From the NCBI RefSeq assembly GCF_965363235.1, contig NC_134848.1, forward strand, positions 66,220,681-66,284,680: a stretch of DNA of 64,000 nucleotides, given 5' to 3'. Origin of the DNA: Mytilus galloprovincialis. Lineage: Eukaryota; Mollusca; Bivalvia; Mytilida; Mytilidae. Below, piece after piece: positions 38,734 to 49,799 of this stretch (the first letter of the stretch is position 1; each line of letters starts with the position of its first letter). The notes below the pieces were generated by a model that ran no database searches, was not told where the DNA came from, and saw only the letters and a list, made by a program, of their open reading frames with translations. The position numbers and the translations under genes are program-made.

Positions 38734-38814
38734 TCCACATCATCTATTTTTACTTTCACTTATTCAAAATTGTTTGTTAACGTATTTAATTTCAGTCTAC
38801 TACAGACAATCAAG

Positions 38815-41800
38815 ATGTATACAGGTAAGTTAGCAATAAGAATATTTACGAACAGATGATTTAAGGAATACCACATTAGACATGTGATCTAATTCGGGCT
38901 CTAATTCTTAGTGATTAGAAAATAATAATATATAATTGATATATATCCAAGAAAAATGGCGGAATTTTTAGTCGCAGATTCTTACGTAGATCTAATGTTA
39001 GATAACATGTAAAAAAAAAAACACTAAATAAAAATAAACAATGAATTAGTGTGTATATCTTATAATGTTGGTGTATGAGATAACACGGCTCCACCTTATT
39101 CAAGTTGTTGTTCTCTTTAATTGTTACTTTTTACGTAAGTTATCGGTGTAATACTTACTAAGGGTAGACGGGTATAGAGAATGGTTAACACCTAAGGGGC
39201 CTCTGTTTGGATAGGCGGGATGTTGAAATACATAGGCACGTCGGGTCGGAACGGAGTGTGTTAAATCAGGAACAGACATACCGTTCCCATGTTAAATATG
39301 AGGTGCAGGGTGGGACACGTGCATATATATATATATGCGTTTTACATGTTTTAAAAACTCTTTCTACAATTGAGGAATCTGTCGATGGCATATTATTAAA
39401 ATGTATCATTACTTAAAATGATAGTTGATGTTTTTTTCTTAAATGATAACAACTGAGTTGTATCATGCAATATAGATTAATTTACTGGTTGTTATTTTCT
39501 AATAATCGCTAGGGTGTAAAAGAAAAAAAAAATAATTGAGGTCAACGCTTTTATATAATATTGTTTGATCATACATGCTTCACTCATAATTTCTAACAGT
39601 GAGAAATATAATTAATCTATTGAACTGACTACACCGAGGACTACACAACTCAACAGTGTAATCAATCAAACATGTATGGAAAAATTACTTTCACTTTCAT
39701 TTTCCCTATTGGATTCCTGATGTCTATGTCTAAATATCTATTTTCAGAAAATTAAAATTGACAATTGATTTATTCTACTTCATTAAAGTATTTGTTTACT
39801 TATATAGTTGACATTTACCCAGATCTCGTTTACTTTACATATATTCATTTGTATTTTATGGAACTACAATTTTACTGCATTTAAATACAAACTGAATTAT
39901 ACATGTTATAAGCATTGTGACACAGTGGCGGATCCAGAAGGGGGGGGGGGGGGGTCCGGGGGTTGGAACCCCCCTTTTTTTTTGGCCGATCAATGCATTT
40001 GAATGGGGACATATAGTTGGAACCCCCCTTTATCCTGGGTTGGGAACCCTCCCTTTTTAAAATGGCTGGATCCGCCCCTGTGACATATGATTATTCATTT
40101 ATATAATATCCTACTTTTTACATATCCACCTTTACAACTATATATATAATATGAAACATAGCAGTAACAATCGTTAAAAAAATATGTAAGTCATGTCTTA
40201 CAAATAAATTTAAAAAAAAACATGTGTGTTTAATTGTCTCATTAAGATTTAAAGGGTAGAGTGGAATATTTTGCCCAACATTGTTTTACATGTTTTAGCT
40301 AAGTATATAAATACTGATAATTCGGCACATTTGGCTGTCACTAAAACCCTATAGTTCAACATTTTAATTTAAATGCGGCAGAACAAATAGTGATGGTAGT
40401 AAAACCAGGAAAACATTATATTTAATTTGCCTCACATTGTATCAAATATAGTATGTAAGAAAGAGTTGCCTACGAATATAAATGCATTCGAAACGTAAAC
40501 AAGATTTCGACAGGAAATTAAAAGAAATAAATAGAATGTACTTAAACACATAGATATATGTACTTTTATCAAGAGATGTGTTAAGTACTCCGTCAACATA
40601 TAGACTTCGATCTTTTTAGTCAAAGATATTTGTAGGAAGTGTTAGTACTGATTCATGTAGTTCTTAACGAAGATCGAGATGAAGTTATAATTATGATGCC
40701 TCGCCGCATTCGTCTTGAAAAGGCATGAAATATTTGCCACTGGACTTTAAAAACAAACAACCACCGTGTTAAACTAGATTCACATGGCTTATAAAAGAAC
40801 ATAGAAATAAAACACAGAGTGGACGTGGCCGGGTACTTGTATAACTCAACATACATGAAAAGCACTTTACGTACAGATCTAAGAGTACTGACAGTTGCTT
40901 ACAGCTAGTTCAAAGCCACTCACAACTATTTAGAAAATCATGAATCTGAATCTGTAAGTCTGTACCAAACTGATCTGGGGTTTGTCTGACCGGAAAGGAA
41001 ATTTGATGTTTTTCTATATAATTAACTAAAAAAACTACATTGCTCTCTGACCGAATGATTTTTATATTGGTGTCACGTTGGCGTCGTCGTCTGCGTCGTC
41101 GTCGTCGTCGTCGTCCAAATACTTTTAGTTTTCGCACTCTAACTTTAGTAAAAGGGAATAGAAATCAATGAAATTTTAACACAAGGTTTATGACCACAAA
41201 CGGAAGGTTGGGATTGATTTTGGGAGTTTTGGTCCCAACATTTTAGGAATTAGGGGCCAAAAAGGGCCCAAATAAGCATTTTCTTGGTTTTCGCACTATA
41301 ACTTTAGTTTAAGTAAATAGAAATCTATGAAATTTTGACACAAGGTTTATGACCACAAAAGGGAAGTTGGGATTGATTTTGGGAGTTCTAGTTCAAACAG
41401 TTTAGGAATTCGGGGCCAAAAAGGGCCCAAATAAGCATTATTCTTGGTTTTCGCACAATAACTTTAGTATTAGTAAATAGAAATCAATGAAATTTAAACA
41501 CAAGGTTTATGATCACAAAAGGAAGGTTGGGATTGATTTTGGCAGTTGAGGTCTGAACAGTTTAGGAATTAGGGGCCAAAAAGGGGCCCAAGTAAGCATT
41601 ATTCTTTGTTTTCGCATCATAACTTTAGTATAAGTAAATAGAAATCTATGAAATTTAAACACAAGGTTTATGATCACTAAAGGAAGGTTGGGTTTGATTT
41701 TGGGAGTCTTGGTCCCAACAGTTTAGGAATAAGGGGCAAAATTGAACTTTGTTTGATTTCATCAAAAATAGAATAATTGGGGTTCTTTGATATGCCGAAT

Positions 41801-44800
41801 CTAACTGTGTATGTAGATTCTTAATTTTTGGTCCCATTTTCAAAATTGGTTTACATTAAGGTCCAAAGGGTCCAAAATTAAACTTAGTTTGATTTTAACA
41901 AAAATTGAATCCTTGGGGTTCTTTGATATGCTGAATCTAAAAATGTACTTCGATTTTTGATTATTGGCCCAGTTTTCAAGTTGGTCCAAATCGGGGTCCA
42001 AAATTAAACTTTGTTTGATTTCATCAAAAATAGAATAATTGGGGTTCTTTGATATGCCAAATCTAACTGTGTATGTAGATTCTTAATTTTTAGTCCCGTT
42101 TTCAAATTGGTCTACATTAAAGTCCAAAGGGTCCAAAATTAAACTAAGTTTGATTTTAACAAAAAATTAATTCTTGGGCTTTTTTGATATGCTGAATCTA
42201 AACATGTACTTAGATTTTTGATTATGGGCCCAGTTTTCAAGTTGGTTCAAATCAGGATCCAAAATTATTATATTAAGTATTCTGCAATAGCAAGAAATTT
42301 TCAATTGCGCAGTATTCAGCAATAGCAAGAAATCTTCAATTGCACAGTATTGTGCAAAAGCAAGAAATTTTCAATTGCACAGTATTGCGCAATAGCAAGA
42401 AATCTTCAATTGCACAGTGACAGTATTGTGCAATAGCAAATATTTTCAATTGCACAGTATTGCACAATAGCAAGAAATATCTAATTGCACAATATTGTGC
42501 AATAGCAAGAAATTTTGAATTGATTGGAGTTAGCTTTCTTTGTCCAGAATAGTAGTTGAATCAACTTAAATCATTGTTTTATACAATATACAATGTATAT
42601 TCACTTTTACTACCAACTGATAAATTAAAACAATCTTTACCATTCAGTGATAACAAGCACCTTTTGTTACATTTTAATATTTTATGATGTATTTAGATGA
42701 GTAGTTATTGTTGCAAAGTCCATTAGAAATTTGAATTGAGATCAGTTTTGGAAAAAGGGAAAGGGGATGTGAAAAAAAATGGGGGGGGGGGGGGGGGGGG
42801 GGTGGGGGAGGTTAAATTTTTCTCATTTCAGATTTCATAAATAAAAAAGAAAATTTCTTCAAACATTTTTTTGAGAGGATTAATATTCAACAGCATAGTG
42901 AATTGCTCAAAGGCAAAACAAAATATTTTAAGTTCATTAGACTACATTCATTCTGTGTTCGAAACCTATGCTGTGTCAACTATTTAATCACAATCCAAAT
43001 TTAGAGTTGAATCCAGCTTGAATGTTGTGTCCATACTTGCCCCAACCGTTCAGGGTTCAACCTCTGCGGTCGTATAAAGCTGCGCCCTGCCTGGTTGTAT
43101 ATATTTTCTTTGGCGCAATGTTTTAATTCTCAATGTTGACATTTTAGACAAAGACGACAATGAGTATCCAGATCGCTCTGTCAAGTTACTTAACGAGAAG
43201 AGAAGTGAATATGATGTTGACATGAAATCTAATGGCGGGAAACAGACGAAAAATCCGCAGCGAAAAATATGTACATGTGTTTGGATTAAAAAAAGGAAAT
43301 GGAAAGTTTTTTTCGGTATCATAGCAGCGTGTAGTATTGGCTCCGTTGCATTGTCATTTTACAAAATGGCGAATTTGTCCCTTGATGAGAAAGGTACGTC
43401 AGAAAAAATAGTTTTTTACCAATTCTAAGTACAATGTATTGACTTTAGGTTTAAGCATAGAGCTGTGTCGGATAGAAATCGACCTTGTGTCCCTACATAT
43501 ATATTAATTTATACATCTCGTAACCTACTTCGGGTTGAAAAAGTTTCGATGGAAAGTGTGTTAGAAGGTATAACTGTTTAAACAAAATCTACAACATGTA
43601 CAAAACAGACGAACATTCATCTTTAATTTCGTATGTGACTTACATGACTTAATCCACTTCGTCCCAAGGGGGACATAGGGCGACTACAGTTCTGTAGTCG
43701 TTTCTGTAACGTAATATTTTTTACAAGTTAGGGGTGTTGGCCCTAAGCTAAACCTTCTACGTGAAGGGTCGGGTTGTTCTGTAGGGGGTTTCCATCCCTT
43801 AGACGATTGCTGTTGCTAACGAGTTCCATCTACCCGGATTTTCTATTTGGATTAACTTCCATAGCCTTTGACTATTCCCAAGTCACCCACAAGGCAGTGG
43901 GGCATTTAACCCATAGCTGGGGCAAGGTTGATTAGAGCCAGGGCGTGTCCACTCGCCGGTGGGCCTGCACTCTGCATCTCTAAGGCCCTTGCTGCTCTGA
44001 GATCCCTTGCAAATTAGCCTGAGATACTAGACCCCAGTATCCGTGTGTTACCGCGAGGAGGCATTGCAAGAGTCTTGATGGTGTAGAGGCTTTGTACCAG
44101 CAGGAGAGGCTGACGCACTCGGCTCTCTTTTCGTCCACAGAGTGGACTAGCTGTATGTGAGTGTATCAAAATTAATTCTTATAAATGTCTATGTATATGG
44201 GGCACTTGCGTGAGGTATACGTAAATTTCTATCCGATGCAGCTCAATCAATTATGTCAATCTGAAAGTCATTCCTCATCTATATGAATGTTTAATAAGTT
44301 CTACAAAGACCTCCCCCCCTCCGCAAAATGGATGGGGTTAAATTTTTATGTTAGCTCAATTGTCAAATAAAGTATGATCAGATATTTGGTTGAGGAAAGA
44401 GCCCCGTCCATAATTGATTGACTTGTTGATGTTAAACGCCACTTTCAACACTATTGTTATACTTCTCCGCGGTCAGTTTTTATTGATGTAGGTAGCCGGT
44501 GTCCTAGTGTATACTAAATTTTGCATCGGTAATGAAATTTGAAAAAAGATATTGTAAATCATGACGATTTTCTGATTATTTTTAAAATGTTTTTTAAATT
44601 ATATTATGGTTTTATATATGTAGTTTACATAACATGAATTTATGTGGTTAGTCTTTATTATTGTATATATGGTAAAAATATATTACCCAACCTGTATATT
44701 TTCAGAGATATCCAGTATGAAAAAAGACATATTAGATATGAAACAACAGAGGAAAAAATTTGAAAATGACATTAAACTATTGTATGCTGGACATTACGAT

Positions 44801-45115
44801 CAAAATGACAACTTGGACACATTAGAAACAGGTACGTTACATATCTAGAGTGTTTAGGGAGCAACCATTTAACTTCAAGGGGACGGGTTAGTTTTAGAGT
44901 GTCCTAGAGTGTTTAGGGAGCAACCATTTAACTTCAAGGGGACGGGTTAGTTTATGTTTTATGTTTCTGTCATTTTTTTTTTTTTTTCATATGCTTGACG
45001 TTGAAGAATGTGTATTTTGGATCAAATTGGGGATAGGAATATTTTGTTTTAGGAAAAAAACATACCCCTTTCCTTTTTGAAATTAAATGGTTGTTCCCTT
45101 ACTGATGTTCAGGGG

Positions 45116-45153
<38 letters not shown>

Positions 45154-47104
45154 TTGAAATATAGAAAGTATAATGCAATACTGAATGATTGTAGCTTGCT
45201 CAACGTCCAAAGAAAAATATGTCAATGAGGCTGTAAATATTTAATTAGTTTCACTTTTATTATTGGATTTATATCTAAATATATTTTCTGAAAATTTATG
45301 AAGTTGACAATTGATTTATACTTGATAATTTATTTCGTTGACCTTAAACCATATCATCCTTTATTTGTATTAAGTTGTTTGCAAGTAATAAAACTACGTT
45401 TTTACTACATTTTAATATTCATTTAGTGTTTTAGAATGAAATATGATCGGCAACTCTATGAACTTGTATTTAACTTTACAACTGTGAATATGAAATTTTG
45501 TTTTAAGTAACTGTTAGAAAATATAAAATCGTAAGGTAATATAATTAATAGACAATGTATGCATTCAACAGTCCCTTTTAATAAACGATCGAATATTTGC
45601 TCAATGTGTTAACTATCTATCTGAGGAACATCGCCAATTTTCATTTGTCATGATAGTCGACCATTAAAAACCTTAGGGTATAGATTTGAGACAACAACAA
45701 ATATTACCATAAACTATTATTTCATATTTTCGTGACGGGGAATTTTATAACGATATGGACATTTTCCCATTTGTGAATGCTGAACGTTTCCCAATAACTG
45801 CTTGCCTCCATTTTATTAGAACTTATTTTTATATAAATGGAAGGTAATTTATATATATTTCTTTGCAGTGCTTCAGAATACAACTGTGACCTTTAATGAG
45901 CGCATCAACAATCTTACAACAGAGCTTAACACATTAGCTAAAAAATACGAACGTCAAGGAAGACTCCAAATGGAAATGCAAAAACAGATCGATGCAATGG
46001 GAACGAAAAATAGAAAGAAGTTTGAAGAATTCAACCAAAAGATGGTTGTTATGATGCAAAAAATAAATGATATGATTGCATCACAAGAAGCTCTGAAAAA
46101 TGAATCAAGAGACACTCAAAGTAGTTTACGTAGGGAAACACAAAACGCAGTGGATAAGATACGAAATGATTTCAGAGCTGCACAACACAAGTTAGAATCT
46201 GACTATAGAGAAACTCGGAACTCACTCAATGAACTTAAAGCAAGCCAGCAATCTCTACGCAGTATGTTACTTGGGAAACGTAAGTTAAATTATTAAAAAA
46301 CACAATCTTGTTATGGAACGACCATTTTACTTTAAAAACAGGGGGTGTATGTTTTATTTTTTAAAAAATATTCTGATCATTAATTTGATGTAAAAAATTT
46401 ATTTAGTTAAGCTTCAGGTAATCGCTTGAATGCAACACACTAATAATATGACGAACCACAAAAGTCTTTACATTGTCCGAGACACTTGAAGTTACTAGAA
46501 GTTTTTGTCCGAGACACTCGAAGTTGCTAGAAGTTTTATATGAATCATATTGACTTCCGATTTCCATAGGTTTGAGTGGTAAAAAACGAGAGTGGACACA
46601 ACATTTTCAAATAAAAGTATGATACTTCAAACTAATTGTTCGGTTAACCATTCTGTCACACGTCAGACTAAATATTGAATGTAAGGATATGTGGTACGTG
46701 TGATTGCTCCTCATCATATACCAAATAACTAAGATGTTAGCAACTGCAGGTCCCTATAAGGCCGTAAACCATGAGCAAAACGCCTACCAAATAGTCAGCT
46801 ATAAAACACGTGACAAAATGTGAAATATTGCAGTTGTGAATCTTTAGGGGTTCAAACATTGGACATCACTTACATTGTCTACAATATAAATCGGATAAGA
46901 TCTGTCATTTTTACTAAAATCACTTTCAGTTTTGAACATATGTAATCATTCATAGCAGTATTCATAAATGTTTATATTTTATTTACTTGTTTAGTTTCAG
47001 ATCTGAAGAAGCAAGTTCAAACCAAACCAAATTCCGGTCCGACTACTCGAAGCTCTGTTGGATTAATTTTAGTTTTACTGTTATTCATCCGTTTATCTTT
47101 TTGA
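38815..47104 (+). CDS. Type II membrane coiled-coil protein with C-terminal GPI-like signal, gene 3
   Basis: Coding exons by eye: 38815-38824, 43148-43393, 44706-44831, 45869-46279, 46995-47104, giving 300 residues. All introns are phase 1 with strong donors (GTAAGT, GTACGT). Residues 1-56 form a charged tail with KICTCVWIKKRKWK, 57-75 the membrane helix, and 87-264 a long Lys/Glu/Gln-rich coiled coil without Cys, with NTT, NLT and NES sequons. Residues 265-300 are a linker (QTKPNSGPTTRSS) and a hydrophobic end VGLILVLLLFIRLSF, a good GPI-type signal with NSG as possible attachment site. Exon 4 is 411 bases against 258 and 216 in genes 1 and 2, so the stalk is much longer. The exon 5 acceptor is ambiguous by six bases (46995 or 47001), both in frame. 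With gene 4 it forms a second subfamily. Introns are filled with repeats. A plausible poly(A) signal lies at 47658. Confidence 0.75.
39923..40080. repeat. MITE with CAGTGGCGGATCCAG ends
   Basis: Ends CAGTGGCGGATCCAG and CTGGATCCGCCCCTG are inverted and flanked by TGACA (39918-39922, 40081-40085). The inside has inverted GGGTTGGAACCCCCCTTT-like repeats and a G-run. The ends are of a type common in animal MITEs. The 5-base flank repeat does not fit the 8 bases usual for hAT, so the superfamily is open. Confidence 0.7.
41045..42530. repeat. Compound tandem repeat in gene 3 intron 1
   Basis: Opens with a GTC/CGT microsatellite (41080-41116). Then come four ~165-base units starting TTTTCGCAC--TAACTTTAGT and ending GGGGCCAAAAAGGGCCCAAA (about 41119-41740), two or more ~240-base units with GGGTTCTTTGATATGC (41745-42260), and about eight short units of AATAGCAAGAAAT-TTCAATTGCACAGTATTG (42280-42520). 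Similar arrays are familiar from bivalve genomes. Regular spacing might suggest CRISPR, but the units are diverged and eukaryotic. Confidence 0.75.
43460..44244. mobile_element. GC-rich element with 20-bp inverted ends in gene 3 intron 2
   Basis: GAGCTGTGTCGGATAGAAAT at the left and ATTTCTATCCGATGCAGCTC at the right are inverted repeats bounding ~785 bases that are much richer in G and C than the surroundings (for example CCAGGGCGTGTCCACTCGCC). No long frame and no target duplication are apparent. It is probably a non-autonomous transposon; I do not recognise its family. Confidence 0.55.
44410..44512 (-). mobile_element. SINE 3'-domain fragment
   Basis: On the minus strand it reads AGTATAACAATAGTGTTGAA, AGTGGCGTTTAACATCAACA and AGTCAATCAATT, the conserved 3' end of mollusc SINEs, here 5'-truncated. 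Same class as the nearly complete SINE at 27283-27635. It lies in intron 2 of gene 3. Confidence 0.6.
44846..45150. repeat. MITE with partial tandem copy and (AT)n
   Basis: 44912-45101 has inverted ends TTTAGGGAGCAACCATTTAA and TTAAATGGTTGTTCCCTTA. Its first 50 bases are also present in tandem at 44846-44895. An (AT)n microsatellite follows (45118-45150). The same family appears at 50400-50620 and, as a scrap, at about 46310. It lies in intron 3 of gene 3. Confidence 0.65.
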
Positions 47105-47124
47105 TTGGTTCTTAATTCACCGGG

Positions 47125-47345
47125 CGTTTTAGAAAAGCGGCTCCTGATGAACGTTTCTGCACCCTGTGCAACGACGGAACTGTCGAAGATGAGAAACACT
47201 TCTTACTATACTGTAAAGCTTTCAATAATTTGAGTCACATGCCATTTGAATCAGTGAACATTGATATTTATAACATCAATGATAGTACATTTGCAAATTT
47301 GGTGACATGCATTTCACCAAAGACAAACAGCCAAATAATGGAATT
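47125..47345 (+). mobile_element. LINE C-terminal fragment in gene 3 3' flank
   Basis: The + frame reads ERFCTLCNDGTVEDEKHFLL followed by YC: the CX2C...HX4C zinc-like motif found after the reverse transcriptase of many animal LINEs. It continues to MEFIFL and a stop. Only this C-terminal piece remains. It lies 20-240 bases after the gene 3 stop codon, so it would be part of the gene 3 3' UTR if the AATAAA at 47658 is used. Confidence 0.6.
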
Positions 47346-47484
47346 TATTTTTCTGTAAAAGAGAAGAAGTAACAATTTCACATTAATTTTGCTTATTGAA
47401 AATATGAACATTAAGTTTAAGATGACTTATAGGTCCAATTGAAGGATGTAAAAGGTGTAATTTAAAATAATCAATAATCAAAAT

Positions 47485-48560
47485 AATGGGGTTGTTGTCT
47501 CTTTGACACATTCCCCATTTCCATTCTCAATTTTATTGTATTATTAAAATGTAATATTATTTATTCTTATGTACACATGTCACTATAATCATGATCATAA
47601 CCGATATAGTTACACACTCTTCACAACGATAAACTCTATGTGATATTTTGTACTTGCAATAAAGCCAATATTTTTATATGTAACACGACTTTATAATCTT
47701 TATTTCAACGAAAAAAAATGACTTATCCAAATATAATAAAAAAGATGATATCGTATGATTGCCAATGAGACAGTTCTTCAAAAGAGACATAATAACACAG
47801 AAATTAACAACTACTATATGTCACAGTACGGCCATGTAAACAGGCATGTATACTATAGACTGAGGTCGATTTAATCATTGACAAATTGTATGTACACTTC
47901 TCTAGACAGAATGTGGCACTCTGGATATTTTTATGTCGCTTGTTTCTTGTCTCCTTGTCTTTTTTTTGCCTTGTCTTCTTGTCTCCACATGATAAGTTAC
48001 ATTGTTTGCTGCTTGACTGAAGCCCATATGGATTTTACTAACCGCATATGAATCTTAACAAAAAGGTTTACTATAAGTTCGCATTAAAGACCAGACATTT
48101 CATCAATATGTTATATTGTTTGATTGTTTGATGCGTAACGTCCAACAGCAAATATTTCATATATGTTCAGGACGAGAAATTTTACAATAAATACAATTTA
48201 TTAGGCCTTGAACACGAGGGCGTCACGGATAAGGTCGGGGAAATTTGGAGTGTCATATAAAAATGAATGCAATTGGATAGGGACATACGTTTAGCCTTTC
48301 TATACATACGGAACCCTCGAAGAGTTGGCCAAAGATTCTTAACGTACAAAGAGCATACACTCTCTCTGCAGGTTGCACCGGGTCCTCATTCAAAGAGGAC
48401 GTGACTTCGTACTTTTATATCCCACACATCCTAACGGACGCCATACATTGACAAGGAATTTTACGACAGTCTGAAAAAAGGTTATCATTTTATTCACCAG
48501 TCACCCTTGATAAGATTTCTGGTAACCATGCAGAGGAAGATAGTATTGAACTTGGTCAAA
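47485..48560. repeat. Repeat-rich intergenic stretch
   Basis: 47485-47535 is a TTGTCTCTTTGACACATTCC-type scrap. 47658-47663 is AATAAA, a candidate gene 3 poly(A) signal. 47740-47870 is a GATTGCCAATGAGACA element. 48115-48560 begins TTTGATTGTTTGATGCGTAA and holds a GTCACGGATAAGGTCGGGGA segment of unknown nature. No gene is seen. Confidence 0.45.
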
Positions 48561-48954
48561 GTGTGTTTTCACCGCCAAATACAGTGTAAACGTGACAAAC
48601 GTCTAATATTGTGAACTAAGATCATACACTCGATAAATTTTACCTAGTAGTACATATAATTCTGATTTAAAATTCAATCTGGGGAAAAGTTTACATTGGC
48701 CTTTGTTCTATCTGACGTCCAGTGGCAAATATTAACTGATTCAACAGATGAGGCAAATTAAAAAAATCATTACATTTGAATGATGCCTGTTCAACAGACG
48801 AATGTAGCTAAAATCCTGGATGGCACTTTGAGCTTTGAGTACAGTTACGAATCTCGAAGTACATGTAGTATGTCTGTTCATATGTTACTATTAATATCCA
48901 TATATATAATTGTATATGAATCCACGAGCCCGTTCTATTTTTTCTATATTAATC

Positions 48955-49770
48955 CGAGAGATGGTGGACATTTCTTCCCCAAGGTTATCACCAGCCCAGC
49001 AGTCAGCACTTCGATCGATGTTGACATGCTATTGGCATTTCAATAACATAATTGATAGGGGTGCCGCTGGGTTTCTGTTATCCCACCCTTTTCATATAAT
49101 TTAGATTTCAAAAATATATACCTATTCATATATTGCGTAGGTAAAAATGTTGCATTTTCCCATATTGTTTGGGTTTCGTTTGGTGTGTAATGTACCAGTA
49201 GAATATTAAAGTGCAAAATGAGAAAAAAAAATGGTTGATAAAACACAGCCAGGAACAGCAAGAAAGATGACAGACAAAGTTATGTGAACTTTATTGACCT
49301 TATATATTTCTGATAGATTACCCGACCTATTTACATGTTTTAAAGCTAGAAAAGGTGACCTATTCCAGCGGTGCGTCCTATCACCTTGCCCCCCCCCGGA
49401 AACAAAACTTTGAATGTTTCGAAAAACTAAGGATTTTTTTTTATCCCAGGCATAGTTAACCCCGTTTTGGAATTTTGGGTCCTCAATGCTCTTCAACATT
49501 GTACTTGTTTGGCGTTTATAACTGTTTTGATCTGAGCTTCACATATGGTCACCGGTGAGTCTTTTGTAGACGAAACGTGCGTCTGGCGTACTTCGTATAA
49601 ATACAACCTTGATACGTTTGATAACTATTAACTCATCAGATGCATACAAATAGAATTACATCTAACGAAAAACACATGGACGTGGTCAGGTACTTATACA
49701 TCTCAACAACAAAAGAGACACCAAGTACATATCTAAGAGAACTTGCAGTTACTGACGGCTATTTCAAAGC
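48955..49770. repeat. GACGAAACGTGCGTCTGGCG-family copies and a second repeat tail
   Basis: 48955-49040 (GGTTATCACCAGCCCAGCAG) and 49405-49630 (TTATCCCAGGCATAGTTAAC...GACGAAACGTGCGTCTGGCG) are two pieces of the family whole at 21405-21775, separated by 49045-49400, which looks like an insertion and contains a C-run near 49388. 49660-49770 (ACATGGACGTGGTCAGGTAC) is the tail of the GATTGCCAATGAGACA family. Frames here are shadows. Confidence 0.55.
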
Positions 49771-49799
49771 CAAGAACAACTAGTATAAAAATAAAATAA

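Noticed and set aside
41045-42530. Regular tandem units that could suggest a CRISPR array
   Set aside because: Units differ in length (about 165, 240 and 35 bases), are diverged throughout, have no conserved-repeat/unique-spacer pattern, and lie in an intron of a eukaryotic gene.
42779-42802. G-run (and C-run at 63342-63360) as structured DNA of note
   Set aside because: Simple homopolymer tracts; lengths are prone to sequencing error and no feature depends on them.
48780-49104. Frames in 48.8-49.1 kb as a gene
   Set aside because: They read through a known dispersed repeat (GGTTATCACCAGCCCAGCAG block).
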